A stretch of 34,314 nt of DNA. Source: a virus. The notes beneath the pieces were generated by a model, which did not search any database, was not told the origin of the DNA, and saw nothing but the letters and a program-made list of their open reading frames with translations. Position 1 is the first letter of the stretch; each line of letters opens with the position of its first letter. The position numbers and the translations under genes were made by a program. The DNA lies in IMG/VR virus record IMGVR_UViG_3300024062_000028, positions 1-34,314 of that record, one strand, 5' to 3'. Shown here piece after piece: positions 1-5,655 of this stretch.

Positions 1-1152
1 AGCTTGGTAGTATTGTTCATAAGAGTAAGTAGGGAAAAATACAGAATGATTACAATGTTGCCAGTTTAGACCCTGTCCTGTCATTTTTGCCTTTGTAATT
101 ATTCTTTTTATTTTGCCACTCGCAAAGTCTAATAATATTTGTTCTTTTTTCTCCATTGATTGACTACCTATTATTTCTACTGCTTCAGTATCTAATTTTT
201 TAATTAGTGCGCTTTCTTCATTTCTATTAACCCAGTATACGGACGTTTTACCTTGTGCTAATTCAACCGCTTTCTCACATCTTTCTTTTATAGTTTGCTT
301 TACTTCATTTCTTACCTCATTAAATCCTTTTGCTGGTCTATTAAACATTTCTATTTGACCGTCTATTTCTAATAAAGATTTATTTTTAATAGTATGCGTT
401 TTTACTATTAATTCAGGTAGTATATATTTTTCATCACTAAAACCTAAATCACTTGGCATCTTAACCATAATAGCCCATTGATTAACCCATGCAAAAAAAT
501 CATTTTCTGCGTGAGGTTTTAAATACCATTTATCTCCAGCGTGTTTTGGGTCTATTGAGTTATTATTATTTTTAAAAAACTTACCTAACATATCAGTATA
601 ACCCATATAACCTAAAGCCTCAGAACTTGTACCTAATTCTATAAAATCGTTAGGGCTTGGTGTTGCGGTACTTAAATATCTATACGGTAATTTTTTTACA
701 AATGACGTTACTTGTCCTTTAATTTTACCATCAAAGTTTTTTAATATACTACTTTCATCTAATACTACCCCTTTAAAATCTTCACTATTAAAATAGTGTA
801 ATCTTTCATAGTTACAAATAACTATGTTTTTTGAGTGTGTACCGTCCTTTGAGTATTCAATATCTGTTATACCCATTTTATTAGCTTCTACTATAAATTG
901 AAAGGCTACCGCTAAAGGTGTTAGTATTAGTACTTTTCCTTTTGTTTCGTTAACAATGTTTTGAGCTAGTGAAATTTGTATTAATGTTTTACCCATTCCA
1001 GTATCAGCAAATATTGCCATTCTACCTTTTTTACAAGCTCTAGTTATTATTTCCCTTTGAAAATCAAAAGCCATATCAGGTATAAAGTTTGGTTCAAAAC
1101 CAAAGCTACCTAGTAGATGCTTCTTTGTTTCTAAAAATTCTTTGTATTCCAT
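1..1152 (-). CDS. SNF2-type phage DNA helicase (C-terminus cut by window edge)
   Basis: The ATG at 1152 opens a frame that stays open for 384 codons to the window edge, so the C-terminus is missing. Motifs visible: a Walker A segment FADTGMGKT near residues 48-56, a motif II LDESS in place of DEAH near residue 132 (typical of SNF2-like ATPases), a motif III STATPSPND, and the start of the second RecA lobe including KAKMTGQGLNWQHC. Such enzymes translocate on duplex DNA and in phages are often encoded next to a VRR-NUC nuclease, as here (1198-1518). A TATATTTG promoter box lies 22 bases upstream, in the gap after the nuclease gene, so it may be transcribed on its own. Function in replication, repair or recombination is inferred from family and neighbours. 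Confidence 0.85.
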   Translation of the reverse strand, partial: MEYKEFLETKKHLLGSFGFEPNFIPDMAFDFQREIITRACKKGRMAIFADTGMGKTLIQISLAQNIVNETKGKVLILTPLAVAFQFIVEANKMGITDIEYSKDGTHSKNIVICNYERLHYFNSEDFKGVVLDESSILKNFDGKIKGQVTSFVKKLPYRYLSTATPSPNDFIELGTSSEALGYMGYTDMLGKFFKNNNNSIDPKHAGDKWYLKPHAENDFFAWVNQWAIMVKMPSDLGFSDEKYILPELIVKTHTIKNKSLLEIDGQIEMFNRPAKGFNEVRNEVKQTIKERCEKAVELAQGKTSVYWVNRNEESALIKKLDTEAVEIIGSQSMEKKEQILLDFASGKIKRIITKAKMTGQGLNWQHCNHSVFFPTYSYEQYYQA

Positions 1153-1174
1153 TTCCTTAATTATTTATTTTTGA

Positions 1175-1182
1175 CAAATATA
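1175..1182 (-). promoter_or_regulatory. Bacteroidetes-type promoter -7 box for the SNF2 helicase
   Basis: The minus strand reads TATATTTG, matching the Bacteroidetes TAnnTTTG consensus, 22 bases before the ATG at 1152. At the expected distance upstream (20 nt) the sequence is TTAG rather than TTTG, so the -33 element is weak. It lies in the 45-base gap after the VRR-NUC stop codon, which has none of the palindromes found between the genes further upstream. Confidence 0.5.
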
Positions 1183-1197
1183 AACACAATTATTTAA

Positions 1198-1518
1198 TTA
1201 AACTAATATATTTTTAAATTCTTTTAAATTTCTTACTAAATGATATTCATGCCCTAGTTTCTGAACACCCTGTTCAAAGCGTTTTTGTTTATCTGACTGT
1301 TTGCCTATTTCGTTTTTCACTTCTACAAATAGTACTTTGTTATTTAAAACTATTACTAAATCTGATACACCACTAAGTAAACCAGTTTGAAGTAAATCTT
1401 TCATAGCCATGTAACCACCTGAACGCTCATTAGGAACGCTAAAGCATAAGCCACGACCATAATAATTAGATCTAAAGTATTTTACTATTTCCTGTTGTAT
1501 TTTATTTTCTGCTTTCAT
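1198..1518 (-). CDS. VRR-NUC domain nuclease
   Basis: A 106-aa protein. I start it at the ATG at 1518 because the longer frame to 1653 would run through two intergenic palindromes and the end of the preceding gene. The core fits the VRR-NUC (PD-(D/E)XK) fold: GVSDLVIV with Asp near residue 53, then VLFVEVKN with Glu66 and Lys68, then a Gln near 78 in a KQSDKQKRF helix. Such stand-alone proteins are often encoded beside SNF2 helicases in phage genomes and are thought to cut branched or recombination intermediates. The next gene downstream is a SNF2-type helicase, so a joint role is likely. Family assignment is firm; the substrate is inferred. Confidence 0.85.
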   Translation of the reverse strand: MKAENKIQQEIVKYFRSNYYGRGLCFSVPNERSGGYMAMKDLLQTGLLSGVSDLVIVLNNKVLFVEVKNEIGKQSDKQKRFEQGVQKLGHEYHLVRNLKEFKNILV

Positions 1519-1535
1519 AATTATAAAAAAATATT

Positions 1536-1600
1536 GGTGCATTAAAACGCACCATAACAGCCTATAAACGCCATTAAAACGGGCGTTTATTTTGGTGTTA
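1536..1600 (-). repeat. Double palindromic spacer with CGTTTTAAT loops
   Basis: Two adjacent hairpins lie between the genes ending at 1598 and starting at 1518. The larger spans 1555-1600: ATAAACGCC (1564-1572) pairs perfectly with GGCGTTTAT (1582-1590), and the outer arms are TAAC at one end and GTTA at the other. The smaller pairs GGTGC (1536-1540) with GCACC (1549-1553). Both have the same minus-strand loop core, CGTTTTAAT. The TAA stop of the upstream gene is part of the outer TAAC arm. Confidence 0.75.
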
Positions 1601-1861
1601 TAAGACAATAGCACTTGAATAATTGTCGTAACCATCATTATCTCTACAACCATAGCAAGGTTCTACGTATTTACTAACTGCTTGGTGTTTACAAGTGCTA
1701 CAGTCTATAACACGTGGTATGGTTAAATTTTTAACCTTACCTTCCAGCTCTTTTACGTAGTTTTCTATCTTAGTTAATTCTAACTCAACCATTCCATAAG
1801 TGCCCATGCAGTGCAAGTCACTTACAAGTTTCTTTATTTCTAATACATTTTCTTTTATCAT
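1598..1861 (-). CDS. Small protein with paired CxxC motifs
   Basis: An 87-aa protein I do not recognise. The first 50 residues are helical and charged (KEN...KIENYVKELEGKVKNL), resembling a short coiled coil. The second half has DCSTCKH and EPCYGC, two CxxC pairs about 12 residues apart, which suggests a zinc-binding knuckle. It sits in the short-gene array between the replicative helicase and VRR-NUC gene, with a palindromic spacer after its stop codon. The start at 1861 is the first ATG after the upstream spacer. A nucleic-acid-binding or adaptor role is possible but not demonstrated. Confidence 0.7.
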   Translation of the reverse strand: MIKENVLEIKKLVSDLHCMGTYGMVELELTKIENYVKELEGKVKNLTIPRVIDCSTCKHQAVSKYVEPCYGCRDNDGYDNYSSAIVL

Positions 1862-1893
1862 CTTTTCTACTTTTAAATCGGTTAAAAATCAAA

Positions 1894-1911
1894 CCATACC
1901 ACTATACGTTA
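1894..1911 (-). repeat. TAAC-type spacer arm after a small gene
   Basis: On the minus strand this reads TAACGTATAGTGGTATGG. It resembles the arms at 2805-2821, 3238-3254 and 3562-3581 (consensus about YAACGnnTTGTGTATGG). The first three bases are the stop codon of the 1909-2100 gene. The opposite arm is reduced here, so this looks like a decayed or one-sided copy of the palindromic spacers in the array. Confidence 0.5.
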
Positions 1912-2100
1912 TACAACAGATAAATCACTAACCCACCTTAAACAAGGGTTGCCTCCTCCGTTATATTCTTTTGGTGGCTCTTTATCATACATCACCATAT
2001 AAGCAAATACTTTTTTACTTGTCCCTTGTATTATCTCTACTATTACCCCATAACCTAGAAACTCGTCATTTATTCTCTGTCCAACTCGTAATTTATCCAT
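1909..2100 (-). CDS. Unknown 63-aa protein of the short-gene array
   Basis: A 63-aa protein with no recognised family. The sequence begins KLRVGQRINDEFLGYGVIVEI, a beta-rich pattern seen in small SH3-like barrels, and continues with KVFAYMVMYDKEPP and a Gly-rich NGGGNPC turn before a WVSDLSVV end, which would suit a compact beta barrel. There is one Cys and no signal peptide or membrane segment. It is flanked by palindromic spacers on both sides (1894-1911 and 2105-2138) and shows no overlap with its neighbours, unlike the tightly coupled genes of the replication and head modules. Confidence 0.65.
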   Translation of the reverse strand: MDKLRVGQRINDEFLGYGVIVEIIQGTSKKVFAYMVMYDKEPPKEYNGGGNPCLRWVSDLSVV

Positions 2101-2104
2101 TGTA

Positions 2105-2138
2105 TAACATTATTTAAAAAGCATTAAAACGCTTTTTA
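2105..2138 (-). repeat. Palindromic spacer with CGTTTTAAT loop
   Basis: TAAAAAGC (2115-2122) pairs perfectly with GCTTTTTA (2131-2138) around the loop ATTAAAAC, which on the minus strand gives the shared GTTTTAAT core. A TAAC (2105-2108) marks the outer end. It occupies most of the gap between the gene ending at 2160 and the ATG at 2100. Confidence 0.7.
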
Positions 2139-2159
2139 TATTTACCATTAGCAATAATT

Positions 2160-2465
2160 CTAATATACTTTTTGCGTATTAACGTGTAAAGTTTTATAAT
2201 TTGCTTTCAATCTAACTATTTCCTCCTGTGCTTTTTCGTAAGTTGATAAGTAACTTATGGCATTGTGGTTTTTTGCATCTTCAACAATGTAAACAAAACT
2301 ATTGCTAACATTGTGTAAATCTAATTGCTCAATTTTTTCTATTCTCGAAACCAATTGGCGTTCTAACCAATTCTCATAAGTTTCAATTTCATCATTTCCA
2401 TTACCATTATCTGTACTTGTTGCGTTGTACATATTATACAACATCTGTTTTTTATCTTTTTCCAT
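2160..2465 (-). CDS. Unknown 101-aa acidic protein of the short-gene array
   Basis: A 101-aa protein with no recognised family. The N-terminal 30 residues are polar and acidic (NGNGNDEIETYENWLERQL). The middle and C-terminal parts are helical, with SFVYIVEDAKNHNAISYLSTYEKAQEEIVRLKANYKTL, which would suit a short helical hairpin. No Cys pairs, signal peptide or membrane segment are seen. It stops with TAG at 2160, and both flanks carry palindromic spacers (2105-2138 and 2508-2533). Real coding is supported by the clean start after the spacer and the lack of competing frames. Confidence 0.65.
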   Translation of the reverse strand: MEKDKKQMLYNMYNATSTDNGNGNDEIETYENWLERQLVSRIEKIEQLDLHNVSNSFVYIVEDAKNHNAISYLSTYEKAQEEIVRLKANYKTLHVNTQKVY

Positions 2466-2507
2466 ATCTGTTATTTAAAAATTAATCAACTAAACTTACA
2501 CCTACCA

Positions 2508-2536
2508 TTGTATGCAATTAAAAAAGCACACAACAA
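2508..2536 (-). repeat. Palindromic spacer, near-copy of 3581-3608
   Basis: On the minus strand TTGTGTGC pairs with GCATACAA (one G-U pair) around the loop TTTTTTAATT. The run GTATGCAATTAAAAAAGC followed by ACACAACAA (2510-2536) is nearly the same as the sequence at 3581-3608, over about 27 bases. The two copies sit between different small genes. Confidence 0.7.
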
Positions 2537-2554
2537 CGTGTATAAAAAATAAAT

Positions 2555-2791
2555 TTATTCAAGTTCTTTATCCGTTATTGCTTTGTACACGCTCTTTAAG
2601 TCTGCCATATCTTTAAGGGTTTTAATATAATACAAACCACCATCAACTTCACAGAAATGGCATAAATCCCATCTACCTTTAAATCTATTGCTTTTTATTA
2701 TACTAAATTCCCGTCTATCGCAATAACTACCATCGGTTTCTTTTCCGAATGTTTGCAGTTTATCTAAGTCTTTCTCTGTTATCATATCCAT
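2555..2791 (-). CDS. Unknown 78-aa protein of the short-gene array
   Basis: A 78-aa protein I do not recognise. It has an N-terminal helix (MITEKDLDKLQTFGKE), then a beta-rich middle with GSYCDRREFSIIKSNRFKGRWDLCHFCEVDGGLYYIKTL. The CHFC pair plus an earlier Cys could bind a metal but no full zinc-finger pattern is visible. The C-terminal helix ends in LKSVYKAITDKELE. The start ATG at 2791 follows the upstream stop by only 27 bases, and that gap is filled by a TAAC arm. No signal peptide or membrane segment. Confidence 0.65.
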   Translation of the reverse strand: MDMITEKDLDKLQTFGKETDGSYCDRREFSIIKSNRFKGRWDLCHFCEVDGGLYYIKTLKDMADLKSVYKAITDKELE

Positions 2792-2804
2792 AAATTTACA
2801 TTTT

Positions 2805-2821
2805 CATACACAATTCAGTTA
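2805..2821 (-). repeat. TAAC-type spacer arm overlapping a stop codon
   Basis: The minus strand reads TAACTGAATTGTGTATG, matching the YAACGnnTTGTGTATGG arm seen elsewhere in the array. The TAA is the stop codon of the 2819-3142 gene. No clear second arm is present in the 27-base gap, so this is a half-element. Confidence 0.5.
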
Positions 2822-3142
2822 TAAGACATTTAATCGTGCTATCAAACTACCATCTGTATCTAAACGCCCTGCCCACCATCCTAAACTAAACCATCCGTTA
2901 TCTAAGGTTCGTACAAATACTACATCTTCTTTGGCTTCTTTGAGTTTCCCCTTAACAAAATAGTCAGTTTCTTTATTGTAAAGCCAATGGCAGTGTTCAA
3001 CTTCTTCAAACCAATTAGCTTTAGTATCTTTATCTATTTTGTTAAATCGCACAAGTTCTGTTATTATAACTTTGTCGTGTCTGCTTGGGTTTATTTTCCC
3101 GTCATCAAAGTAATCGTATTCTTTATTAAGTTCTGGTATCAT
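2819..3142 (-). CDS. Unknown 107-aa Trp-rich phage protein
   Basis: A 107-aa protein with no assigned family. It reads as a beta-rich soluble domain with many aromatic residues: NKEYDYFDDGKI near the N-terminus, a central WFEEVEHCHWLYNKETDYFV, and GWFSLGWWAGRLDTDGSL near the end. Repeated hydrophobic-charged alternation and paired Trp suggest a small ligand- or protein-binding fold. Start is the ATG at 3142, after a long palindromic spacer (3165-3254). The stop codon is built into the next spacer arm. Function unknown. Confidence 0.7.
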   Translation of the reverse strand: MIPELNKEYDYFDDGKINPSRHDKVIITELVRFNKIDKDTKANWFEEVEHCHWLYNKETDYFVKGKLKEAKEDVVFVRTLDNGWFSLGWWAGRLDTDGSLIARLNVL

Positions 3143-3164
3143 ATCTTTAGTAAAAAACGGCTTA

Positions 3165-3257
3165 TAACAAAGTGTATAGTTAAAAAGCCTAATTAGTATT
3201 CGTTCATTTAATCAAAGTCTGTACATTGGCTTTCAAACCATACACAAACCGTTAGGT
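3165..3257 (-). repeat. attC-like long imperfect palindrome
   Basis: On the minus strand the 5' arm (3254-3228) begins TAACGGTTTGTGTATGG and ends GAAAGCC. The 3' arm (3189-3165) begins GGCTTTTTAAC and ends TTTGTTA. Aligned as inverted copies, they share TAAC, GTGTAT, GTT and AAGCC with small bulges, around a roughly 38-base loop. The bases at 3257-3251 read ACCTAAC, a perfect fit to the integron attC R'' box RYYYAAC, and partly precede the stop of the 3258-3506 gene. Size, TAAC/GTTA ends and bulged stem all resemble an attC site; recombination is not shown. Confidence 0.55.
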
Positions 3258-3506
3258 TTAATTTTCTATTATCAACCTACATTCATCACACCAAACCATT
3301 TCGGGGTAATTGTATTTAGGTTTTTCACATTTACAATTATTACCTATCCAATTTCTAATATTATTGTTTCTTTGTTCAATTGTTATTTCAGGGTGTTTTT
3401 CATTATACATCTTAATCAATTCCATTGTTTTAAGATGAGTATTTTCTTTAGCAAATTTTGCCATCCTTACCATATCTAAACTACTGTATCTATTTCTTAT
3501 AGCCAT
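3258..3506 (-). CDS. Unknown 82-aa protein bracketed by attC-like boxes
   Basis: An 82-aa protein. The N-terminal half is helical with a HTH-like rhythm (SLDMVRMAKFAKENTHLKTMELIKMYNEKHPEITIEQRNNNIRNWIG). The C-terminal part has CKC and CDEC (NCKCEKPKYNYPEMVWCDEC), a likely zinc ribbon. A small DNA-binding protein is a reasonable guess but unproven. Its 5' flank carries GTTAGGT (3538-3532), matching R' (GTTRRRY), and its 3' flank carries ACCTAAC (3257-3251), matching R'' (RYYYAAC). That is the order expected for one integron cassette. Confidence 0.7.
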   Translation of the reverse strand: MAIRNRYSSLDMVRMAKFAKENTHLKTMELIKMYNEKHPEITIEQRNNNIRNWIGNNCKCEKPKYNYPEMVWCDECRLIIEN

Positions 3507-3531
3507 ATCTTTTATTTTTAAATTAAACTAA

Positions 3532-3581
3532 ACCTAACACTTTGTATATGGCATTAAAACGATGCCATACACAATGCGTTG
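3532..3581 (-). repeat. attC-like palindrome with CGTTTTAAT loop
   Basis: TATGGCAT (3547-3554) pairs perfectly with ATGCCATA (3562-3569), and the arms continue imperfectly to TAACACTTTGTA on one side and TACACAATGCGTT on the other (3535-3581). The minus-strand loop is CGTTTTA. At the 3' end on the minus strand, GTTAGGT (3538-3532) matches the attC R' box GTTRRRY. The 5' end reads ATACAAC, one base off RYYYAAC. Confidence 0.6.
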
Positions 3582-3608
3582 TATTCAATTAAAAAATACA
3601 CACAACAA
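3581..3608 (-). repeat. Second copy of the 27-base spacer sequence
   Basis: GTATTCAATTAAAAAATAC followed by ACACAACAA is a near-duplicate of 2510-2536. GTATT and AATAC form a short hairpin around an A/T-rich loop. It directly adjoins the attC-like palindrome at 3532-3581 and lies between that element and the 3' end of the tRNA-like sequence. Confidence 0.6.
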
Positions 3609-3617
3609 TAAATATAA

Positions 3618-3711
3618 ATAATAGGGTAGGACTCGAACCTATGCCAAACGACTTTCACCGTTCTTGGAAAACCAAATCCTCGTTTGTTTATTTGTTAGCA
3701 ATACCCTACTA
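3618..3711 (-). tRNA. tRNA-like sequence, isotype unresolved
   Basis: The minus strand has a classical T-arm, GGTTCGAGTCC, at about 3640-3630. The ends can pair as an acceptor stem, AGTAGGG with CCCTATT (one G-U), followed by TA in the U8-A9 position. A 3-bp D-stem (TTG/CAA) and a variable-arm-like stem ACGG/TCGT can be drawn, giving about 94 nt, the size of a type II tRNA. However the D-loop lacks the usual GG, the T-stem is 4 bp or has a mismatch, and no anticodon arm is clean: CCA and TTG readings are both possible, each with mismatches. CCA is not encoded. It could be a divergent phage tRNA or a decayed one. Confidence 0.4.
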
Positions 3712-3734
3712 TTCATATTCTTTGCCGTTATAAA

Positions 3735-3986
3735 CTATTCCTTTGCTACGTTACCGCATTTTAAGCAATGTAATTCATTTATTAATGTTGTATCGTGTTT
3801 AATTTCTTTATCGCAAACACCGCAAAGCAACATCTCGCTATCGTTTTTACAACTAGATTTATAATTAATAGCTTTTATAGTGTCTTTTAACAAATTATCT
3901 ACAAACCATTTATTATTATCAGAACCTAGGTTTTCCCAGCCAAAGTCTTTTTTTAATTTACTTTTTAATTGTTTTAATGTAATCAT
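3735..3986 (-). CDS. Small zinc-ribbon protein, first gene of the array
   Basis: An 83-aa protein. The N-terminal half is basic and helical (ITLKQLKSKLKKDFGWENLGSDNNKWFVDNLLKDTIKAI). The C-terminal half has CGVCDKEIKH and CLKCGN, two CxxC pairs about 20 residues apart, a good zinc-ribbon pattern. Nucleic-acid binding is plausible but not shown. It follows the TATATTTG promoter at 4048-4055 and a roughly 60-base leader, so it appears to head the short-gene transcription unit. Just after its TAG stop the minus strand reads TTTATAACGG, again like the TAAC arms further down. Confidence 0.7.
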   Translation of the reverse strand: MITLKQLKSKLKKDFGWENLGSDNNKWFVDNLLKDTIKAINYKSSCKNDSEMLLCGVCDKEIKHDTTLINELHCLKCGNVAKE

Positions 3987-4047
3987 TTTTTATAAAGTTT
4001 TTTAATTAATTCACGCTACTAAGGTTATATAAATTAGTTATCGAGTA

Positions 4048-4055
4048 CAAATATA
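4048..4055 (-). promoter_or_regulatory. Promoter -7 box heading the short-gene array
   Basis: The minus strand reads TATATTTG (TAnnTTTG consensus), 61 bases before the ATG at 3986 and just after the SF2 helicase stop codon. The -33 position has only TTA. It would allow the array of small genes and the tRNA-like element to be transcribed apart from the replication operon. Confidence 0.5.
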
Positions 4056-4062
4056 AACATTA

Positions 4063-5655
4063 TTATTTATTTTCATAATATTTATTCAATTTATTAAATA
4101 CTTTTTTTTCAAAATCTTTTATAGTCCTTTTTCTGTTACCTTCTAAAGTTGATCCATGTAATGCAAAATAAATAGGTTTTATAAATGATTTGATCTTATC
4201 AGTTAAATATACTTTATTAGCTTTTACATTTTCTAAACTTGTATTAGCAAATATAAACATATCTAAAATATAGTTAGCTGTTAAATTTTTAGCATCATTT
4301 ATGTTTAAACCTTTAGCTTCTGAATATCTTAATATACTGTTTGGTGTAGGTGGTGGCATTTCTTTAACTTGTTCAGCTATCACTATCTTACTTTTAGCTT
4401 TTCTTTTAGTTGGTTCTTTTGCACCACATACTTCACAGTCATAACTTTCTATTAATGAATCACAATTATGGCATACTATAAAATCTTCTAATTCTCTTAT
4501 GCGTGTTTTTTTCTCTTTTTCATTATTGTATATTGTATCCCAGTCTACATTATCAGACCATGAACCAAAGCGACCTAAATTACCACCTAAATCAACACAT
4601 AAAAAAAACGGTTTAAATATTTTATCCGTAATACGACCACCACGCCCAACCATTTGATGATATAAACTTAAACTTTGAGTAGCTTTATTCAATATAATCG
4701 CTTCTACATCATCTACATCAAAACCAGTTGTAAATACACCAACTGACATTAATATACCGTTAGGTGTATCTCTAAACCATTCTACAACGTCTTTTCGACT
4801 TTCTTTAGATTTAGAATGATACGAACGAACATTATAGCCTTTCATTTTAAACATCTTATACGCTTCATCATTGGCTTCAATATTAGAATTGAATACCATA
4901 GTTTTCTTATCTAAACAATGTTCTTCATAGTTAGCTAATAAATTTTCAGTACTTGCTAAATTATTAAATACTTCATCCTGTGACTTTTTAGAATATTCAC
5001 CACTTGCATCTGTTTGTAATTTATCTAAATTAGGCAAATCACAGCTTAAATTATGTACTGGAGTTAAAAAACCTAAATCTATTAATTCTGATATTTTAAC
5101 GCCTTGTATTAAATCACCGTACCAACGTTTTAAACTAACTTTTAAAGTATATTTTTGTGTATCTTTTCCACAACAAATTGATTCTGTAGCGTGTTTTTCT
5201 CCGCAGTATTTACATTTATAATAGCTTTCAGTTTTCATTGTAACTGGTGTAGCTGTAAATCCTAATAAACGACCTTTAAATTCATTGAATACTTTTACAA
5301 ATTGTAAATTTTGTATTTCATCCACTATAATTAAATCAATATTATCAATATCAAATACACCTTTTTTGATACGGTTGTTTACAGTTTCTACCATTCCGAT
5401 TAATACTTCACCTTTGCCTATCGTTTTAGTTTTAGCTGTTATTAGTGATTTAGTTCTAGTAATATTTTTCGCTGTTTGTTCTAGTAATTCAGTACGATTT
5501 ACCAATATCAAAATACGTCCTTTATAGTTGTTAGCTAGGTAGCTAAATATAATTGTCTTACCTGAGCCAGTGCTGGACTGTATGCAATTTCTAGCGGTTG
5601 TACTTGCATTGATTTGATTTACTAGATTTTCCTGATAATCTCTAAGTTTAATCAT
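4063..5655 (-). CDS. SF2 DEAD/DEAH-box replicative-type helicase
   Basis: A 530-aa superfamily 2 helicase of the type III restriction/UvrB-like kind. Motifs in order: LRDYQ near residue 4, Walker A SSTGSGKT (27-34), DEIQ (112-115), TATP (134-137), and motif VI HQMVGRGGR near 340. Two zinc-knuckle insertions are visible: CKYC...CC (148-162) just after motif III, and CHNC...CEVC after motif VI. It overlaps the upstream primase gene by 4 bases (ATGA), so translation is probably coupled and the two proteins likely work together at the phage fork. DNA unwinding is inferred from family. The Cys-rich insertions are typical of phage versions. Confidence 0.9.
   Translation of the reverse strand: MIKLRDYQENLVNQINASTTARNCIQSSTGSGKTIIFSYLANNYKGRILILVNRTELLEQTAKNITRTKSLITAKTKTIGKGEVLIGMVETVNNRIKKGVFDIDNIDLIIVDEIQNLQFVKVFNEFKGRLLGFTATPVTMKTESYYKCKYCGEKHATESICCGKDTQKYTLKVSLKRWYGDLIQGVKISELIDLGFLTPVHNLSCDLPNLDKLQTDASGEYSKKSQDEVFNNLASTENLLANYEEHCLDKKTMVFNSNIEANDEAYKMFKMKGYNVRSYHSKSKESRKDVVEWFRDTPNGILMSVGVFTTGFDVDDVEAIILNKATQSLSLYHQMVGRGGRITDKIFKPFFLCVDLGGNLGRFGSWSDNVDWDTIYNNEKEKKTRIRELEDFIVCHNCDSLIESYDCEVCGAKEPTKRKAKSKIVIAEQVKEMPPPTPNSILRYSEAKGLNINDAKNLTANYILDMFIFANTSLENVKANKVYLTDKIKSFIKPIYFALHGSTLEGNRKRTIKDFEKKVFNKLNKYYENK

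Noticed and set aside
1519-1653. N-terminal extension of the VRR-NUC protein to an ATG at 1653
   Set aside because: The extra 45 residues would be translated from two palindromic spacers and the antisense-free end of the preceding gene, and do not resemble the nuclease family.
1519-3986. CRISPR array
   Set aside because: The repeats are palindromic, unequal in length and sequence, and spaced by genes of 190-330 bases rather than by uniform short spacers. No cas gene is seen.
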